Of a DNA stretch of 64,000 nucleotides, positions 1-8,443 are shown one piece after another. Position numbers and translations under genes: made by a program. A model generated the notes under the pieces. That model was given only the letters and a program-made list of their open reading frames with translations. It searched no databases and was not told where the DNA came from. Numbering within the stretch: the first letter of the stretch is position 1; each line of letters opens with the position of its first letter. Source of the DNA: Thermoclostridium caenicola (GTDB lineage: Bacteria; Bacillota; Clostridia; DSM-8532); contig NZ_FQZP01000008.1 in assembly GCF_900142095.1 (NCBI RefSeq), forward strand, positions 23,195-87,194, written 5' to 3'.

Positions 1-27
1 GTAGCCCAATGTATTTTTTCGTGGTCC

Positions 28-67
28 ATGTGTCCGGATCCAAGGGTTCGGACACATTCTGTTTTTT
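28..67 (+). terminator. Intrinsic terminator of an upstream gene
   Basis: A 9-bp perfect stem (28-36 with 49-57) closes a 12-nt loop and is followed after four bases by six T (62-67). It probably ends a gene lying left of the window. Confidence 0.65.
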
Positions 68-142
68 CGGCCGTTAATCCCGGAATCGCTTTCAGTTTCT
101 GCCTATCAGTGGATAAACCATTTCTGTCCACACAGAATTTTG

Positions 143-171
143 TTGCCCGCGTTATGTTTTTTGTATATAAT
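143..171 (+). promoter_or_regulatory. Sigma-A-type promoter for ispE
   Basis: TTGCCC (143-148) and TATAAT (166-171) are separated by 17 bases. A transcript would start near 178 and give a leader of roughly 110 nt before the ispE start at 291. Confidence 0.6.
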
Positions 172-290
172 ATACGGTAACATATTTGAGGAATCCAGTC
201 AGAAACTGCATCTGCAGGGTTCCGTCCGTATCCGGCTCGGGCTGCCATTGGGAGCGAGGCGTTAATGGCGCTGCGGATCGAGGGGTGCAT

Positions 291-1157
291 ATGAAAGAGG
301 TTACGGTAGAAACACCCGCAAAAATCAACCTTTCGCTGGATGTTACCGGAAAGCGGCAAGACGGGTATCACAACCTGGAAATGATCATGCAGTCCATTTC
401 CCTCGCCGACAGGGTTACTGTCGAGAAGCGCGGGAGCGGCCTGTCCATTCAATGTGAATTTCCCTATGTGCCCAACGATTCCAGGAATATAGCGTGGAAA
501 GCGGCGGAAGCCTTTCTGGCCGCGTGCGGTGGAAAAGGCGGAGTCCGGATTGTATTGGAGAAGAAAATCCCGGTTGCCGCCGGACTGGCCGGGGGCAGCA
601 CCAACGCGGCGGGTGTCCTCAAGGCCATGAACAGACTCTTCGGGAAGCCATTCGGCCAGGAGCAACTGGCGCGCATTGCCCGCAGAATCGGGGCGGACGT
701 TCCTTTCTGCCTGCAAGGCGGGACAGCGCTGGCCAGGGGGATTGGCGACGAGCTGACCTACCTTCCCGATTTTTCCGGGGTCCGCGTCGTGGTAGTGAAG
801 CCGCCTTTTCCGGTTTCAACGCCCTGGGTGTACAAAAATCTTAACCTCCATGCGCTGGGGGAAAGGCCTGACACACCTGCACTTATTGCAGCCATTGAAA
901 GACGGGATGTTCGGGCACTGGCCCGGGGAATGCGCAATGTGCTTGAAAGCGTGACCGCGAAGGCTCACAGCGAGATTGGCAGGATTATGGAAACATTTCT
1001 GGCTCTTGGCGCCCTGGGAAGCCGAATGAGCGGTAGCGGCTCTGCCGTGTTCGGACTGTTTGATGATGACGCGCTGGCGGAAAAAGCCTTCATGCGGTTC
1101 CGTGAAACATACAAGGATGTTTTTTACACTGAAACCATTGGAAGAGAGGTCGAGTAG
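291..1157 (+). CDS. ispE: 4-diphosphocytidyl-2-C-methyl-D-erythritol kinase
   Basis: IspE phosphorylates the 2-hydroxyl of CDP-methylerythritol with ATP, the fourth step of the non-mevalonate isoprenoid pathway, in the cytoplasm. The 288-aa product has the N-terminal ETPAKINLSLDV pattern, the DGYHNLEMIMQSISLAD segment, and the GHMP-kinase ATP loop (PVAAGLAGGSTNAA, about residues 93-107). The C-terminal SGSGSAVFGLF motif is also present. I chose ATG 291, preceded by GAGGGG, because an upstream in-frame extension to about 186 adds sequence unlike the family. The stop is one base before the GntR gene, so the two are probably cotranscribed. Length is normal for IspE. Confidence 0.95.
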   Translation: MKEVTVETPAKINLSLDVTGKRQDGYHNLEMIMQSISLADRVTVEKRGSGLSIQCEFPYVPNDSRNIAWKAAEAFLAACGGKGGVRIVLEKKIPVAAGLAGGSTNAAGVLKAMNRLFGKPFGQEQLARIARRIGADVPFCLQGGTALARGIGDELTYLPDFSGVRVVVVKPPFPVSTPWVYKNLNLHALGERPDTPALIAAIERRDVRALARGMRNVLESVTAKAHSEIGRIMETFLALGALGSRMSGSGSAVFGLFDDDALAEKAFMRFRETYKDVFYTETIGREVE

Positions 1158-1158
1158 C

Positions 1159-1836
1159 ATGGTTAAGGTACCCAAGCTCAAATTGGACAGCTATCAACCT
1201 TTGCGTGACGTGATATTTGAGACCCTGAGAAAAGCGATTATCAGCGGGGATATCAAGCCGGGAGAGAGGCTGATGGAGGTTTCCCTGGCCGAACAGATGG
1301 GCGTCAGCCGTACCCCCGTGCGGGAGGCCATCCGGAGGCTGGAAGCCGAAGGCCTTGTCACCATGGTGCCGAGGAAAGGTACCCATGTTTCCGAACTCTC
1401 CTCGAAGGATATCATTGATGTGCTGGAAGTGAGAGGGGCCCTTGACAAGCTGGCTACAAGCCTTGCCGCAAAAAGGGTGCAGCCCCAGCAGATCCGTGCC
1501 CTTGAATCCATCCATAAGCAGTTTATATCCTGCGTCGAGAAGGGCAACATGGAGGGCGCAATCCGCAAGGATATCGAATTCCATGATGCGATTTATGCCG
1601 CTTCCGGAAATTCGCGTCTGATCGGCGTTTTATCCTCCCTTAAGGAGCATGTCTACCGGTTCCGTGTGATCTATCTGAGGGATTTGAATATCGCAGAGCA
1701 TGTGGAACAGGAACACCAGCAGATACTGGAAGCCCTCAGGGAAGGCAATGCCGAGCGGGCTGCAGAGCTTTCCGAAAATCATATCCGAAACCAGATGGAT
1801 GCCATTGTGGAAGCGCTGAACCAGAAAAAGCTCTGA
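1159..1836 (+). CDS. GntR-family transcriptional regulator, FCD subfamily
   Basis: A 225-aa one-component regulator. Residues ~10-75 form the GntR winged helix (ISGDIKPGERLMEVSLAEQ, then GVSRTPVREAIRRLEAEGLV). Residues ~85-215 form an all-helical FCD ligand domain (IDVLEVRGALDKLA, FHDAIYAASGN, EHQQILEALREGNAE). FCD domains usually bind a carboxylic acid or sugar acid through a metal-binding Asp/His set; the ligand cannot be told from sequence. The start is ATG 1159, one base after the ispE stop. A longer in-frame extension to 1060 lies inside ispE and is not needed. The same ispE-GntR adjacency is, as far as I recall, common in Clostridia, but the regulatory target is unknown. Confidence 0.9.
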   Translation: MVKVPKLKLDSYQPLRDVIFETLRKAIISGDIKPGERLMEVSLAEQMGVSRTPVREAIRRLEAEGLVTMVPRKGTHVSELSSKDIIDVLEVRGALDKLATSLAAKRVQPQQIRALESIHKQFISCVEKGNMEGAIRKDIEFHDAIYAASGNSRLIGVLSSLKEHVYRFRVIYLRDLNIAEHVEQEHQQILEALREGNAERAAELSENHIRNQMDAIVEALNQKKL

Positions 1837-1837
1837 G

Positions 1838-3307
1838 GTGGAAACGGTGCAGTCAAGCAAGCTGTCAAGAGGTATATACGCGTTCCTGGCCGTCGGTGTG
1901 ACGGGCATATTTCTGCTCATCGGAGCCTTTGCGGTTAAAACCTATGCCGACATCTTCACAACCGGCAGGCTGTTCTTTCTCGCCGTTTCGCTTGTGCTGA
2001 CTGCAGCCGTTCTCTTTGCGGGAAGCAGGCTTGACTGGGGAAACAGGCTGTCTTTCCGCGCTTTCGCCTTGCTGACCGCCATCCTGACCCTGGCTCCCCG
2101 GCTTTTTTGGGTCTATGCTGTAGGGACGGTACCTTTTTCCGATTTTCTCCATCTGCATAATTACGGGGTTGCCGTCGCACAGGGCGATTTTACGAATTAT
2201 GTGGATTTTTACGCCTGCTTTCCTTTCAAGTTTGGATTCGGATTTCTGGTGGGCGGTCTCTATGCGCTGTTTGGCCCCCATTTCCTTGTGGTTGAACTCT
2301 TCAACGTGCTTTTATCCCTTGTTCAAGTCCTGTTGGTTTATCGCATTGCCTGGGAAATCAGGCCGGAATCGGCGCGTCCGGCGGCCCTGTTCTATGCCCT
2401 TTGGCCGGCGCAGATCATGTACTGCACGGTGGTTGCGGCGGAGAACAGCTTTCTTGTGCCCTTCCTTGCGGCAATCTATGTCCTGATTCGCTTTTTCAAA
2501 TACCATACCCAAAGCAGCAGGGGATATGCCCTGCTGGTTCTGGCCGGTACCCTGACGGCCATTGCCCAGGCCCTGCGCCCCATGGCCATGGTTCTCGTTC
2601 CCGCGGCTGCCGTGTGCATCCTGTTTTTTATCACATACCACAAGTCCATGGGCAGGAACCTTGCCAGAAAGGCGCTCTGCATCCTGCTGGTTTCCCTGTC
2701 CTATTTCGTGGTGCTGAAATTCATCAGCCTTCCCATTAAGGAGCTTTCAGGCATCGATATCACCCGGTCGGGCACGGGCTACAATTTTCTGGTGGGCACC
2801 AATTACGAGGCCAACGGCATGTTCAACCAGGAGGATTTCAGCATCATCGCCAAATACGATTTCGATTTCGACAGGGTCCACAGCGAGGCCGGAAAGCTGG
2901 CCATGCAAAGGATAAAGGAGGACCCGGTACGTTTTCTGAAGCTGGCGGTGAAAAAGGTCCACTTCCAGTGGGGCAAGGAGAACTACGGGTATTACTGGAG
3001 CATCATCTCGGCTGGCAGCGGCACCGGTCCGGAAGGGTTCATCAAGGACCATCCCAGGGCTTTCTATGCCGTATCCCAGCTTCATTACCTGATGATCCTC
3101 CTGCTCGCGGTTTCAGGATGCTATGCCGCATACAGGAGAAAAATTCTGGCGCCCGCCCTGCTTTGGCTCGTCATCGGGGCCATGTTCCTGGCCTACAGCT
3201 TCCTGGAGGTTCAGCCCAGGTACCATATGCCGGCGGTACCGCTGTTCATCATTCTGGCCGGCCTCGGAGCGGCTGAAATAAAAGGGATGCTAACCAAGGA
3301 AAAGTAG
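1838..3307 (+). CDS. Polytopic glycosyltransferase-like membrane protein (GT39/ArnT-type fold)
   Basis: A 489-aa protein with about ten to twelve hydrophobic segments spread over residues ~12-480 and a short acidic motif early in the chain (PFSDFLHLHNYGVAVAQGDF), as in GT39/GT83 lipid-sugar-dependent transferases. These enzymes use polyprenyl-phosphate sugars and act on the outer face of the membrane. The start appears to be GTG 1838, one base after the GntR stop, with no clear Shine-Dalgarno, so translational coupling is likely. It is followed at 40 bases by a second protein of the same general type. Substrate and acceptor are unknown. Confidence 0.65.
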   Translation: METVQSSKLSRGIYAFLAVGVTGIFLLIGAFAVKTYADIFTTGRLFFLAVSLVLTAAVLFAGSRLDWGNRLSFRAFALLTAILTLAPRLFWVYAVGTVPFSDFLHLHNYGVAVAQGDFTNYVDFYACFPFKFGFGFLVGGLYALFGPHFLVVELFNVLLSLVQVLLVYRIAWEIRPESARPAALFYALWPAQIMYCTVVAAENSFLVPFLAAIYVLIRFFKYHTQSSRGYALLVLAGTLTAIAQALRPMAMVLVPAAAVCILFFITYHKSMGRNLARKALCILLVSLSYFVVLKFISLPIKELSGIDITRSGTGYNFLVGTNYEANGMFNQEDFSIIAKYDFDFDRVHSEAGKLAMQRIKEDPVRFLKLAVKKVHFQWGKENYGYYWSIISAGSGTGPEGFIKDHPRAFYAVSQLHYLMILLLAVSGCYAAYRRKILAPALLWLVIGAMFLAYSFLEVQPRYHMPAVPLFIILAGLGAAEIKGMLTKEK

Positions 3308-3347
3308 GGTAAACTGTTTGGGAAAGATCATTTTCCCGGAGGAAGAT

Positions 3348-4658
3348 ATGACGGACAGAAAAAAGATGAAGCCTGCCCTGTGTGCTGTTTTGATCGGCAT
3401 ATTCCTGCTGGCCCTCGTTCTGAGGGGCATGGCCTTTCTGCGCTTTAAAGACAACATGAGCCTTTCAGGGGACGCCAGGAACTATTGGCTCATGTCCCAT
3501 CAGCTTGCCGATACCGGCATCTATGGGTACTGGTATGACGGAAACCCCTACGGCGGATCCCCAGGGGTCTCCAATGCCCGGGTTATGCCGGGATATCCGC
3601 TCTTTTTGACCCTGGTTTATAAGGTGGTGGGCGACCCCTGGCGCCAGATCACGGCGGTTCGCCTGATCCAGGCATTCCTTGGGAGCCTGAGCGCCCTGTT
3701 GGCTTTCGCCGCTGTCCGGCGGATTTTCGGAAAGGATCTGCCTGCGGTTCTTACCGCTTTGCTTGTGGCCGTCTATCCTACCTATGTCCTGTCCTGTACC
3801 CTGCTTCTGACCGAGGGTCTTGGACTTTTCACCATGTTGCTTTATTTCTATGCAGCGGCTCTGGCCTTCGATACCGGTAACAAGTACCTGCACCTTCTGG
3901 CGGGCATGGCCTTCGGTCTGCATATCCTGGTACGGCCCACGCTGCTGCCCCTATTTATCGTCCCGTTCATTTACCTGCTTATCAGCGGCAGGAAAAAAAG
4001 CGGACCGATCGGTTTCAGGAATCCCGGCAGGGCGATTGGGATGTATACCACAGGAGAGATCGGAAAGCTGTTTTTCCTGCAGCTGGCCGGGCTGGTGGTG
4101 GTCATGGCCCCCTGGTGGATTCGGAACCTGGTCACCCTGGGGTCGCTCATCATTACGGCCAAGGGCGACGGCAACGCTTTGCTGGCCGGCACCTACCCCT
4201 ACTGGCAGGACTATTTCCAGGATATCCCCGAGAGCATCAAGGGCGTCAATGATGCCCAGAGGGAGTGGGCCATCCGGCGGATCATCAACGGGCTGAAAAC
4301 CGAGCCCTGGCTCTATATCAAATGGTTTACCTGGGGCAAGACCCAGCACACTTTCGGAACGCCCTACCTGGTCAATCTGGTTCCGGAGATAAAAAAGGTC
4401 CATGAATGGCTCCACAACCAGATTCTCTGGTTTGGAATCGGCGGTATGCTCCTGCATTCTGTGAGGCAGCTCAAAGGGTTTTACCTGTATTTGTACGGCC
4501 TGATCATCCTGGGACTTCAGCTTCTGTTCATCCCCGATCCGCGTTATGCGTACCAGCTGATGTTCTTCCTCATGGTTGGCGCGGCATTCCTGGTGGATCA
4601 GATCCTGGAACTGGCCAGGGCCTTGCTTGGCCTGAATAAGTCCGGCTGGACGCGATAA
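3348..4658 (+). CDS. GT39-family-like membrane glycosyltransferase
   Basis: A 436-aa polytopic membrane protein. After the first transmembrane helix it has an acidic loop (SLSGDARNYWLMSHQLADTG) and then VMPGYPLFLTLVYKVVG, the layout of the PMT/ArnT superfamily catalytic loop. It probably transfers a sugar from a polyprenyl-phosphate donor outside the membrane. ATG 3348 is preceded by CCGGAGGAAGAT, a strong ribosome site, and is preferred over an upstream TTG at 3318. With the preceding gene and the GT2/DUF2304 pair downstream it could form a donor-lipid synthesis and transfer pathway; this is inference. Confidence 0.7.
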   Translation: MTDRKKMKPALCAVLIGIFLLALVLRGMAFLRFKDNMSLSGDARNYWLMSHQLADTGIYGYWYDGNPYGGSPGVSNARVMPGYPLFLTLVYKVVGDPWRQITAVRLIQAFLGSLSALLAFAAVRRIFGKDLPAVLTALLVAVYPTYVLSCTLLLTEGLGLFTMLLYFYAAALAFDTGNKYLHLLAGMAFGLHILVRPTLLPLFIVPFIYLLISGRKKSGPIGFRNPGRAIGMYTTGEIGKLFFLQLAGLVVVMAPWWIRNLVTLGSLIITAKGDGNALLAGTYPYWQDYFQDIPESIKGVNDAQREWAIRRIINGLKTEPWLYIKWFTWGKTQHTFGTPYLVNLVPEIKKVHEWLHNQILWFGIGGMLLHSVRQLKGFYLYLYGLIILGLQLLFIPDPRYAYQLMFFLMVGAAFLVDQILELARALLGLNKSGWTR

Positions 4659-4670
4659 CATACCCGAACC

Positions 4671-4842
4671 TGTCATTGCGAGCACCGTGCAGGCGGTGCG
4701 CGGCAATCTCACTAAACCCACGAAGCCACACCCCATCATGTCATTGCGAGTCACGCGAAACGAGGCGCGGCAATCTCATAATCCCGCATGACACACCCAT
4801 AACGTCATTGGGAGCGGAGTGAAACGGAGCGTGGCAATCTCA
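4671..4842 (+). repeat. Cluster of three intergenic TCATTGCGAG...GGCAATCTC repeats
   Basis: Three imperfect copies at 4671-4710, 4740-4779 and 4804-4842, spaced 64-69 bases apart. Each begins TGTCATTGCGAG (or a variant) and ends GCGGCAATCTCA, with the interior able to fold back in part. Related copies occur at 6.0, 42.1-43.0 and 57.2-57.5 kb. They fill the gap between the GT39-like gene and the GT2 gene and carry no open frame of note. Confidence 0.85.
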
Positions 4843-4919
4843 CATCACACGCGCCAGAAATTGCAATTCTCTTGTCAAAATCAATAGTAAAAACAGATGC
4901 CATATGGTAACCTAATACT

Positions 4920-5651
4920 ATGGAGCAAATGGAGAAATACAACCTGAAAACACTTGTCATCATTCCTGCCTACAAGGAAGCAAAGAACCTGCCCAGGCTG
5001 TTCCGGGAGCTGAAGGAAGTCCCGCTGGATTTCGATATCGTGGTCATCAATGACTGTTCGCCCGACGATACCGAAGCGGTCTGCCGCCACCACGGCATTC
5101 CGGTGGTATCGCTCCCCGTCAACCTGGGCATTGGCGGCGCGGTGCAGACAGGATACAAATATGCCCTGGAACATGGCTATGACATAGCGGTGCAAATGGA
5201 CGGGGACGGCCAGCATGATCCCCGGTTTCTCAAGCTGGTTTTATCCCGCATCTATGAAGGCTATCATATGAGCATAGGTTCCCGGTTTATCGAGGGCAAA
5301 GGCTACCAGTCCTCCCTCACAAGGCGTGCGGGGATCAAGTTCTTTTCCTGGCTGATAAAACTCCTTACAGGCCAGTATATATCCGATCCCACTTCGGGAT
5401 TCCGGGCCTGCAGCCGTGAGCTGATCCGGCTCTTTGCCGGAAGCTATCCCAAGGACTACCCGGAGCCCGAGACCATTGTGACCGCCTTGCGCAATAAATA
5501 CCGTATAGCCGAAGTGCCCGTGATCATGCGGCCGAGGCAGTCGGGGGAATCGTCCATTACCAAAAACCTGGCTGCCTATTACATGATCAAGGTCACCCTG
5601 GCCGTTATCATGGCGGCCATAGCCAGAAAGAACGAGGATGGTGCCAAATGA
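4920..5651 (+). CDS. Family 2 glycosyltransferase, polyprenol-phosphate sugar synthase type
   Basis: A 243-aa GT-A fold enzyme without transmembrane helices. It shows VIIPAYKEAKNLPRL, the first aspartates in VVINDCSPDDT, the donor-metal motif MDGDGQHDP, and SDPTSGFRA, all typical of dolichol/undecaprenyl-phosphate mannosyl- or glucosyltransferases. It should load a nucleotide sugar onto polyprenyl phosphate at the inner membrane face. The start is ATG 4920 or ATG 4929; neither has a strong ribosome site. It overlaps the DUF2304 gene by ATGA, and that pairing is recurrent. Likely donor for the GT39-like proteins upstream (inference). Confidence 0.85.
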   Translation: MEQMEKYNLKTLVIIPAYKEAKNLPRLFRELKEVPLDFDIVVINDCSPDDTEAVCRHHGIPVVSLPVNLGIGGAVQTGYKYALEHGYDIAVQMDGDGQHDPRFLKLVLSRIYEGYHMSIGSRFIEGKGYQSSLTRRAGIKFFSWLIKLLTGQYISDPTSGFRACSRELIRLFAGSYPKDYPEPETIVTALRNKYRIAEVPVIMRPRQSGESSITKNLAAYYMIKVTLAVIMAAIARKNEDGAK

Positions 5652-6019
5652 ATGGAATGGGTGAAATGAGCAGTGTCCTGAGGATCATTCTGATAATCGG
5701 GTCCCTGATCTTCTTTGTCTTTATCATGAATATGGTCAGGACCAAGAAGCTGGAGCTCAAGTATGCGCTCACATGGATTCTCACCAGCTTCAGCTTTGTG
5801 CTCTTGTCCATTTTCCCCGAGATCCTGTTCTTTATCGCGGCGCTGATGCATATTGAGCTGCCGGTCAACGCCCTCTATCTCTGCGTGATCTCCCTGCTCC
5901 TGCTGATCGTGTTTACCCTTTCGGTGGCCGTGTCCCGGCAGGCCCTGCGGATCAAAACTTTGGTCCAGGAGATCGGGCTTATCAAGGAAACCCTGGAGCG
6001 GATGAAGAAGGAAGGCTGA
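5648..6019 (+). CDS. DUF2304 small membrane protein
   Basis: A 123-aa protein with three hydrophobic helices (about residues 10-30, 38-60, 68-95) and a charged C-terminal tail predicted to be cytoplasmic. The segment RTKKLELKYALTWILTS is characteristic of DUF2304. Its start overlaps the stop of the GT2 gene (ATGA), so the two are translationally coupled. The family is usually found beside polyprenyl-phosphate glycosyltransferases, probably as a membrane partner; its biochemical role is not established. Confidence 0.8.
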   Translation: MNGMGEMSSVLRIILIIGSLIFFVFIMNMVRTKKLELKYALTWILTSFSFVLLSIFPEILFFIAALMHIELPVNALYLCVISLLLLIVFTLSVAVSRQALRIKTLVQEIGLIKETLERMKKEG

Positions 6020-6041
6020 AGAAAGGAAAGGCCTACCTTAC

Positions 6042-6082
6042 TGTCATTCCGAGCACCACTCAAACAGTGCGCGGCAATCTCC
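6042..6082 (+). repeat. Single copy of the TCATTGCGAG-type intergenic repeat
   Basis: Begins CTGTCATTCCGAGCACCA and ends GCGCGGCAATCTCC, matching the ends of the copies at 4.7 and 42.3 kb. It lies just downstream of the DUF2304 stop. Confidence 0.8.
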
Positions 6083-6190
6083 TTATATATACATTATTAT
6101 ATTATATACTTATCCAATGCCCCCGTATGCCCGCAACCCTTGCCGCATCGTGTTTGTATACACCATCCTTTATGACAAAACACATGTGGG

Positions 6191-6220
6191 TTTACAGCCT
6201 GCCGCAGGTTGTGATATGAT
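6191..6220 (+). promoter_or_regulatory. Predicted promoter for rpsF-ssb
   Basis: TTTACA (6191-6196) and TATGAT (6215-6220) with an 18-base spacer. It would start transcription near 6227 and place the structured leader at the 5' end of the rpsF message. Confidence 0.5.
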
Positions 6221-6244
6221 ACTGTGTAGCCTGCAGTTGACGCC

Positions 6245-6320
6245 TTATTGGTCATGCAGGCAGCAATGCCGCATGTAAGCGGCAAATCCTTGCTCTGCAC
6301 ATGGGATGCAGGGCCAATAG
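6245..6320 (+). ncRNA. Structured leader of rpsF, candidate ribosomal-protein autoregulatory RNA
   Basis: TATTGG (6246-6251) pairs with CCAATA (6314-6319). Inside, a CATGCAG/CTGCACATG pairing, GCAA/TTGC (6263-6266 with 6290-6293) and a 6-bp hairpin (6267-6272 with 6279-6284, loop ATGTAA) stack into one long imperfect stem. It ends 8 bases before the rpsF ribosome site. S6:S18-binding leaders are known upstream of rpsF in many bacteria, and this is a candidate for one. I did not match the conserved nucleotides of that motif with certainty. Confidence 0.45.
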
Positions 6321-6342
6321 TCCAGAAGGAGGTGACAGTAGC

Positions 6343-6624
6343 ATGAGAAAGTATGAATGCATCTACGTCATTTCTCCTACCCTCGAGGAAGAACAGGTCA
6401 AGGCTCTTATCCAGAAGTTCAATGACCTGGTTGCCCAGAACGGTGAACTCGAGAGCACGGAGGAATGGGGCAAGAAGAAGTTTGCCTATGAAGTTCAGAA
6501 ACACAAGGAAGGTTACTATGTGCTCATGAACTTCTCGGCCAATCCGGACTTTCCGGCAGAACTTGAGCGTAACTTCAAGATTACCGAAGGCGTACTCAAG
6601 TATTTGGTAGTCTTAAGGAAGTAA
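6343..6624 (+). CDS. rpsF: 30S ribosomal protein S6
   Basis: A 93-aa protein with the complete S6 fold: MRKYECIYVISPTLEEEQV at the N-terminus, GKKKFAYEVQKHKEGYYVL in the centre and ERNFKITEGVLKYLVV at the end. S6 binds S18 and the central domain of 16S rRNA. ATG 6343 follows AGAAGGAGGTGACAGTAGC, a very strong ribosome site; a longer upstream reading adds non-homologous residues. It is followed by ssb as in most Firmicutes. Confidence 0.97.
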   Translation: MRKYECIYVISPTLEEEQVKALIQKFNDLVAQNGELESTEEWGKKKFAYEVQKHKEGYYVLMNFSANPDFPAELERNFKITEGVLKYLVVLRK

Positions 6625-6748
6625 TCCTTCCCGGAGGCTGCTGAAAGGCTCCGGGGCAATTGCCCCGTGTCAGGCAGGCCGGCCAGCCCGATGGCAAGCT
6701 GCGCCGGACCAATAATCACCCCAATCAGGTGGAACAGGTGGTGTTACG

Positions 6749-7195
6749 ATGAACAAGGTTATTCTCATGGGAAGGCTTGTGGCAGATCCGGAAACGCGCT
6801 ACACGCAGAACAACATCCCTGTGTGCCGGTTCAGGCTGGCTGTCAACCGTCCTTTCAGACAGCAGGAGGGTCAGCAGACGGCCGATTTCTTCGACATTGT
6901 GGCCTGGAGAAGTACCGCCGATTTTGTGAACAGGTATTTCAAGAAGGGCATGCAGGTACTGGTAGAGGGTACCCTGAGGAACAACAACTGGCAGGATCAA
7001 CAGGGAAACAGGCATTTCCGGACTGAAATCCATTGCGAAAACGTTTATTTTGCGGACAGCAAGCGCGACCGCGAAAGCGCGCCTTCTTACCCTGTTCCGG
7101 GACCCGTGTCGCAGGACACTGGTAATTTCCCGCAGCCTGAGAGTGGGGATGGTTATTACCCGTTCAGCGGGGATGACGAGGATCTTCCCTTCTGA
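6749..7195 (+). CDS. ssb: Single-stranded DNA-binding protein
   Basis: A 148-aa SSB. Residues 1-105 form the OB fold (MNKVILMGRLVADPETRYTQ, FDIVAWRSTADFVNRYFKKG). A low-complexity Pro/Gly/Ser linker follows and the chain ends in the acidic tip DDEDLPF, which docks DNA-repair and replication partners. It is separated from rpsF by 124 bases that hold a CCGGAG/CTCCGG hairpin (6631-6654) overlapping a 14-bp perfect palindrome (6653-6666). The usual rpsR gene does not follow: a terminator and dusB come next. Confidence 0.96.
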   Translation: MNKVILMGRLVADPETRYTQNNIPVCRFRLAVNRPFRQQEGQQTADFFDIVAWRSTADFVNRYFKKGMQVLVEGTLRNNNWQDQQGNRHFRTEIHCENVYFADSKRDRESAPSYPVPGPVSQDTGNFPQPESGDGYYPFSGDDEDLPF

Positions 7196-7230
7196 ACAGT
7201 ATTATCCGTCATAATGTACACGCATTACTG

Positions 7231-7266
7231 CCTTCTATCGTGGAAAAATGATAGAAGGTTTTTTTT
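7231..7266 (+). terminator. Intrinsic terminator after ssb
   Basis: A 9-bp stem CCTTCTATC/GATAGAAGG (7231-7239 with 7250-7258) is followed by eight T. Confidence 0.9.
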
Positions 7267-7275
7267 ACGATTTTC

Positions 7276-7284
7276 TGGTATAAT
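7276..7284 (+). promoter_or_regulatory. Extended -10 promoter for dusB
   Basis: TGGTATAAT at 7276-7284 is an extended -10 element without a recognisable -35. It lies 53 bases before the preferred dusB start. Confidence 0.5.
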
Positions 7285-7336
7285 GCGTATGGCGAATGAA
7301 GCCGTACATACCTAAATGCAACTGGAGGCAGAGTCA

Positions 7337-8302
7337 TTGAAAATAGGGGACCTGAATCTTTCCGGCAATATCTTTCTGGCGCCCATGGCGGGCGTGACCG
7401 ACCTTCCTTTCCGCCTGCTGTGCAAGGAAAAAGGGGCATCACTGGTCTATACCGAAATGATCAGCGCCAAGGCCATGCACTACAACGACAGGAAGACCCT
7501 TGAGCTGGCCCGGACCCACCCGGATGAGAAGCCCATCGGTGTCCAGATCTTCGGTCATGAACCTGAAATCATGGCTGAGGCGGCGGCCTATTTCTCAAAC
7601 CTGCCCGATTTTGCGCTGATCGATATCAACATGGGCTGTCCGGCACCCAAAATCGTCAGGAACGGAGAGGGTTCGGCCCTGATGTGCAAACCCGAACTGG
7701 TCAGACAAATCGTTCGCCAGGTGGTGAAGGCTTCCCGGAAGCCCGTCACGGTAAAGATCCGCAAGGGATGGGACGATGCTTCCGCCAATGCTGTGGAAAT
7801 TGCGGCCATCTGCGAGGAGGAAGGAGCGGCCGCCGTTACGGTCCATGGCAGAACCCGCGCTCAGCAATATTCAGGAACAGCCGATCTGGATAGTATTCGC
7901 CAGGTTAAACAGGCTGTGTCCATTCCCGTGATAGGCAACGGGGACATCCGGTCCGCCGAAGACGCGGTCCGCATGTTTGAGGTGACAGGATGCGACGCAA
8001 TCATGGTGGGCAGGGGAGCTCTGGGGAATCCATGGATTTTTGAGCATATCCAATCCTACCTGAGGAACGGGACCTATAACCCAAACGTGTCGACCCGGGA
8101 AAAGCTCCGGATCATCCTGAGGCATTATGAGCTCATGGAAGCATACAAGGGAGAACGGATGGCCATGCTGGAAATGAGAAAGCATGTGGCCTGGTATCTC
8201 CATGGCCTACCGGGTTCATCAAAGGTGAAAACGGAGATCTTTAAAACCTGCGATATCAGCCATGCCAAGGAAATCATCCGGGAATATTTGACTTCGGAAT
8301 AG
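7337..8302 (+). CDS. dusB: tRNA-dihydrouridine synthase
   Basis: DusB reduces specific uridines of tRNA to dihydrouridine using FMN and NADPH. The protein shows FLAPMAGVTDLPFR near the N-terminus, DINMGCPAPKIVRNGEGSAL with the catalytic Cys, VTVHGRTRAQQYSG, and VIGNGDIRSAEDA in the FMN phosphate site. I prefer TTG 7337, which gives MKIGDLNLSGNIFLAPMAG as in other DusB proteins. It has GGAGG eight bases upstream. ATG 7316 would add seven residues and has no ribosome site. The 321-aa length is normal. It appears monocistronic. Confidence 0.93.
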   Translation: MKIGDLNLSGNIFLAPMAGVTDLPFRLLCKEKGASLVYTEMISAKAMHYNDRKTLELARTHPDEKPIGVQIFGHEPEIMAEAAAYFSNLPDFALIDINMGCPAPKIVRNGEGSALMCKPELVRQIVRQVVKASRKPVTVKIRKGWDDASANAVEIAAICEEEGAAAVTVHGRTRAQQYSGTADLDSIRQVKQAVSIPVIGNGDIRSAEDAVRMFEVTGCDAIMVGRGALGNPWIFEHIQSYLRNGTYNPNVSTREKLRIILRHYELMEAYKGERMAMLEMRKHVAWYLHGLPGSSKVKTEIFKTCDISHAKEIIREYLTSE

Positions 8303-8405
8303 GGGTTTTTTCTTGTGAAACATGCAATATGGCCCTGATAAGGTCTCGGCATGCAGGCTGCCGCAGGGAAAATACTGCAGGCGACCGTTCCGATATGTTT
8401 TATTA

Positions 8406-8414
8406 TGGTATAAT
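8406..8414 (+). promoter_or_regulatory. Extended -10 promoter for the Wzy/ligase-like gene
   Basis: TGGTATAAT at 8406-8414, 29 bases before the preferred ATG 8444. No convincing -35 is visible. Confidence 0.45.
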
Positions 8415-8443
8415 GTTAAGCAAAAATGATACGAGGGTATTCC

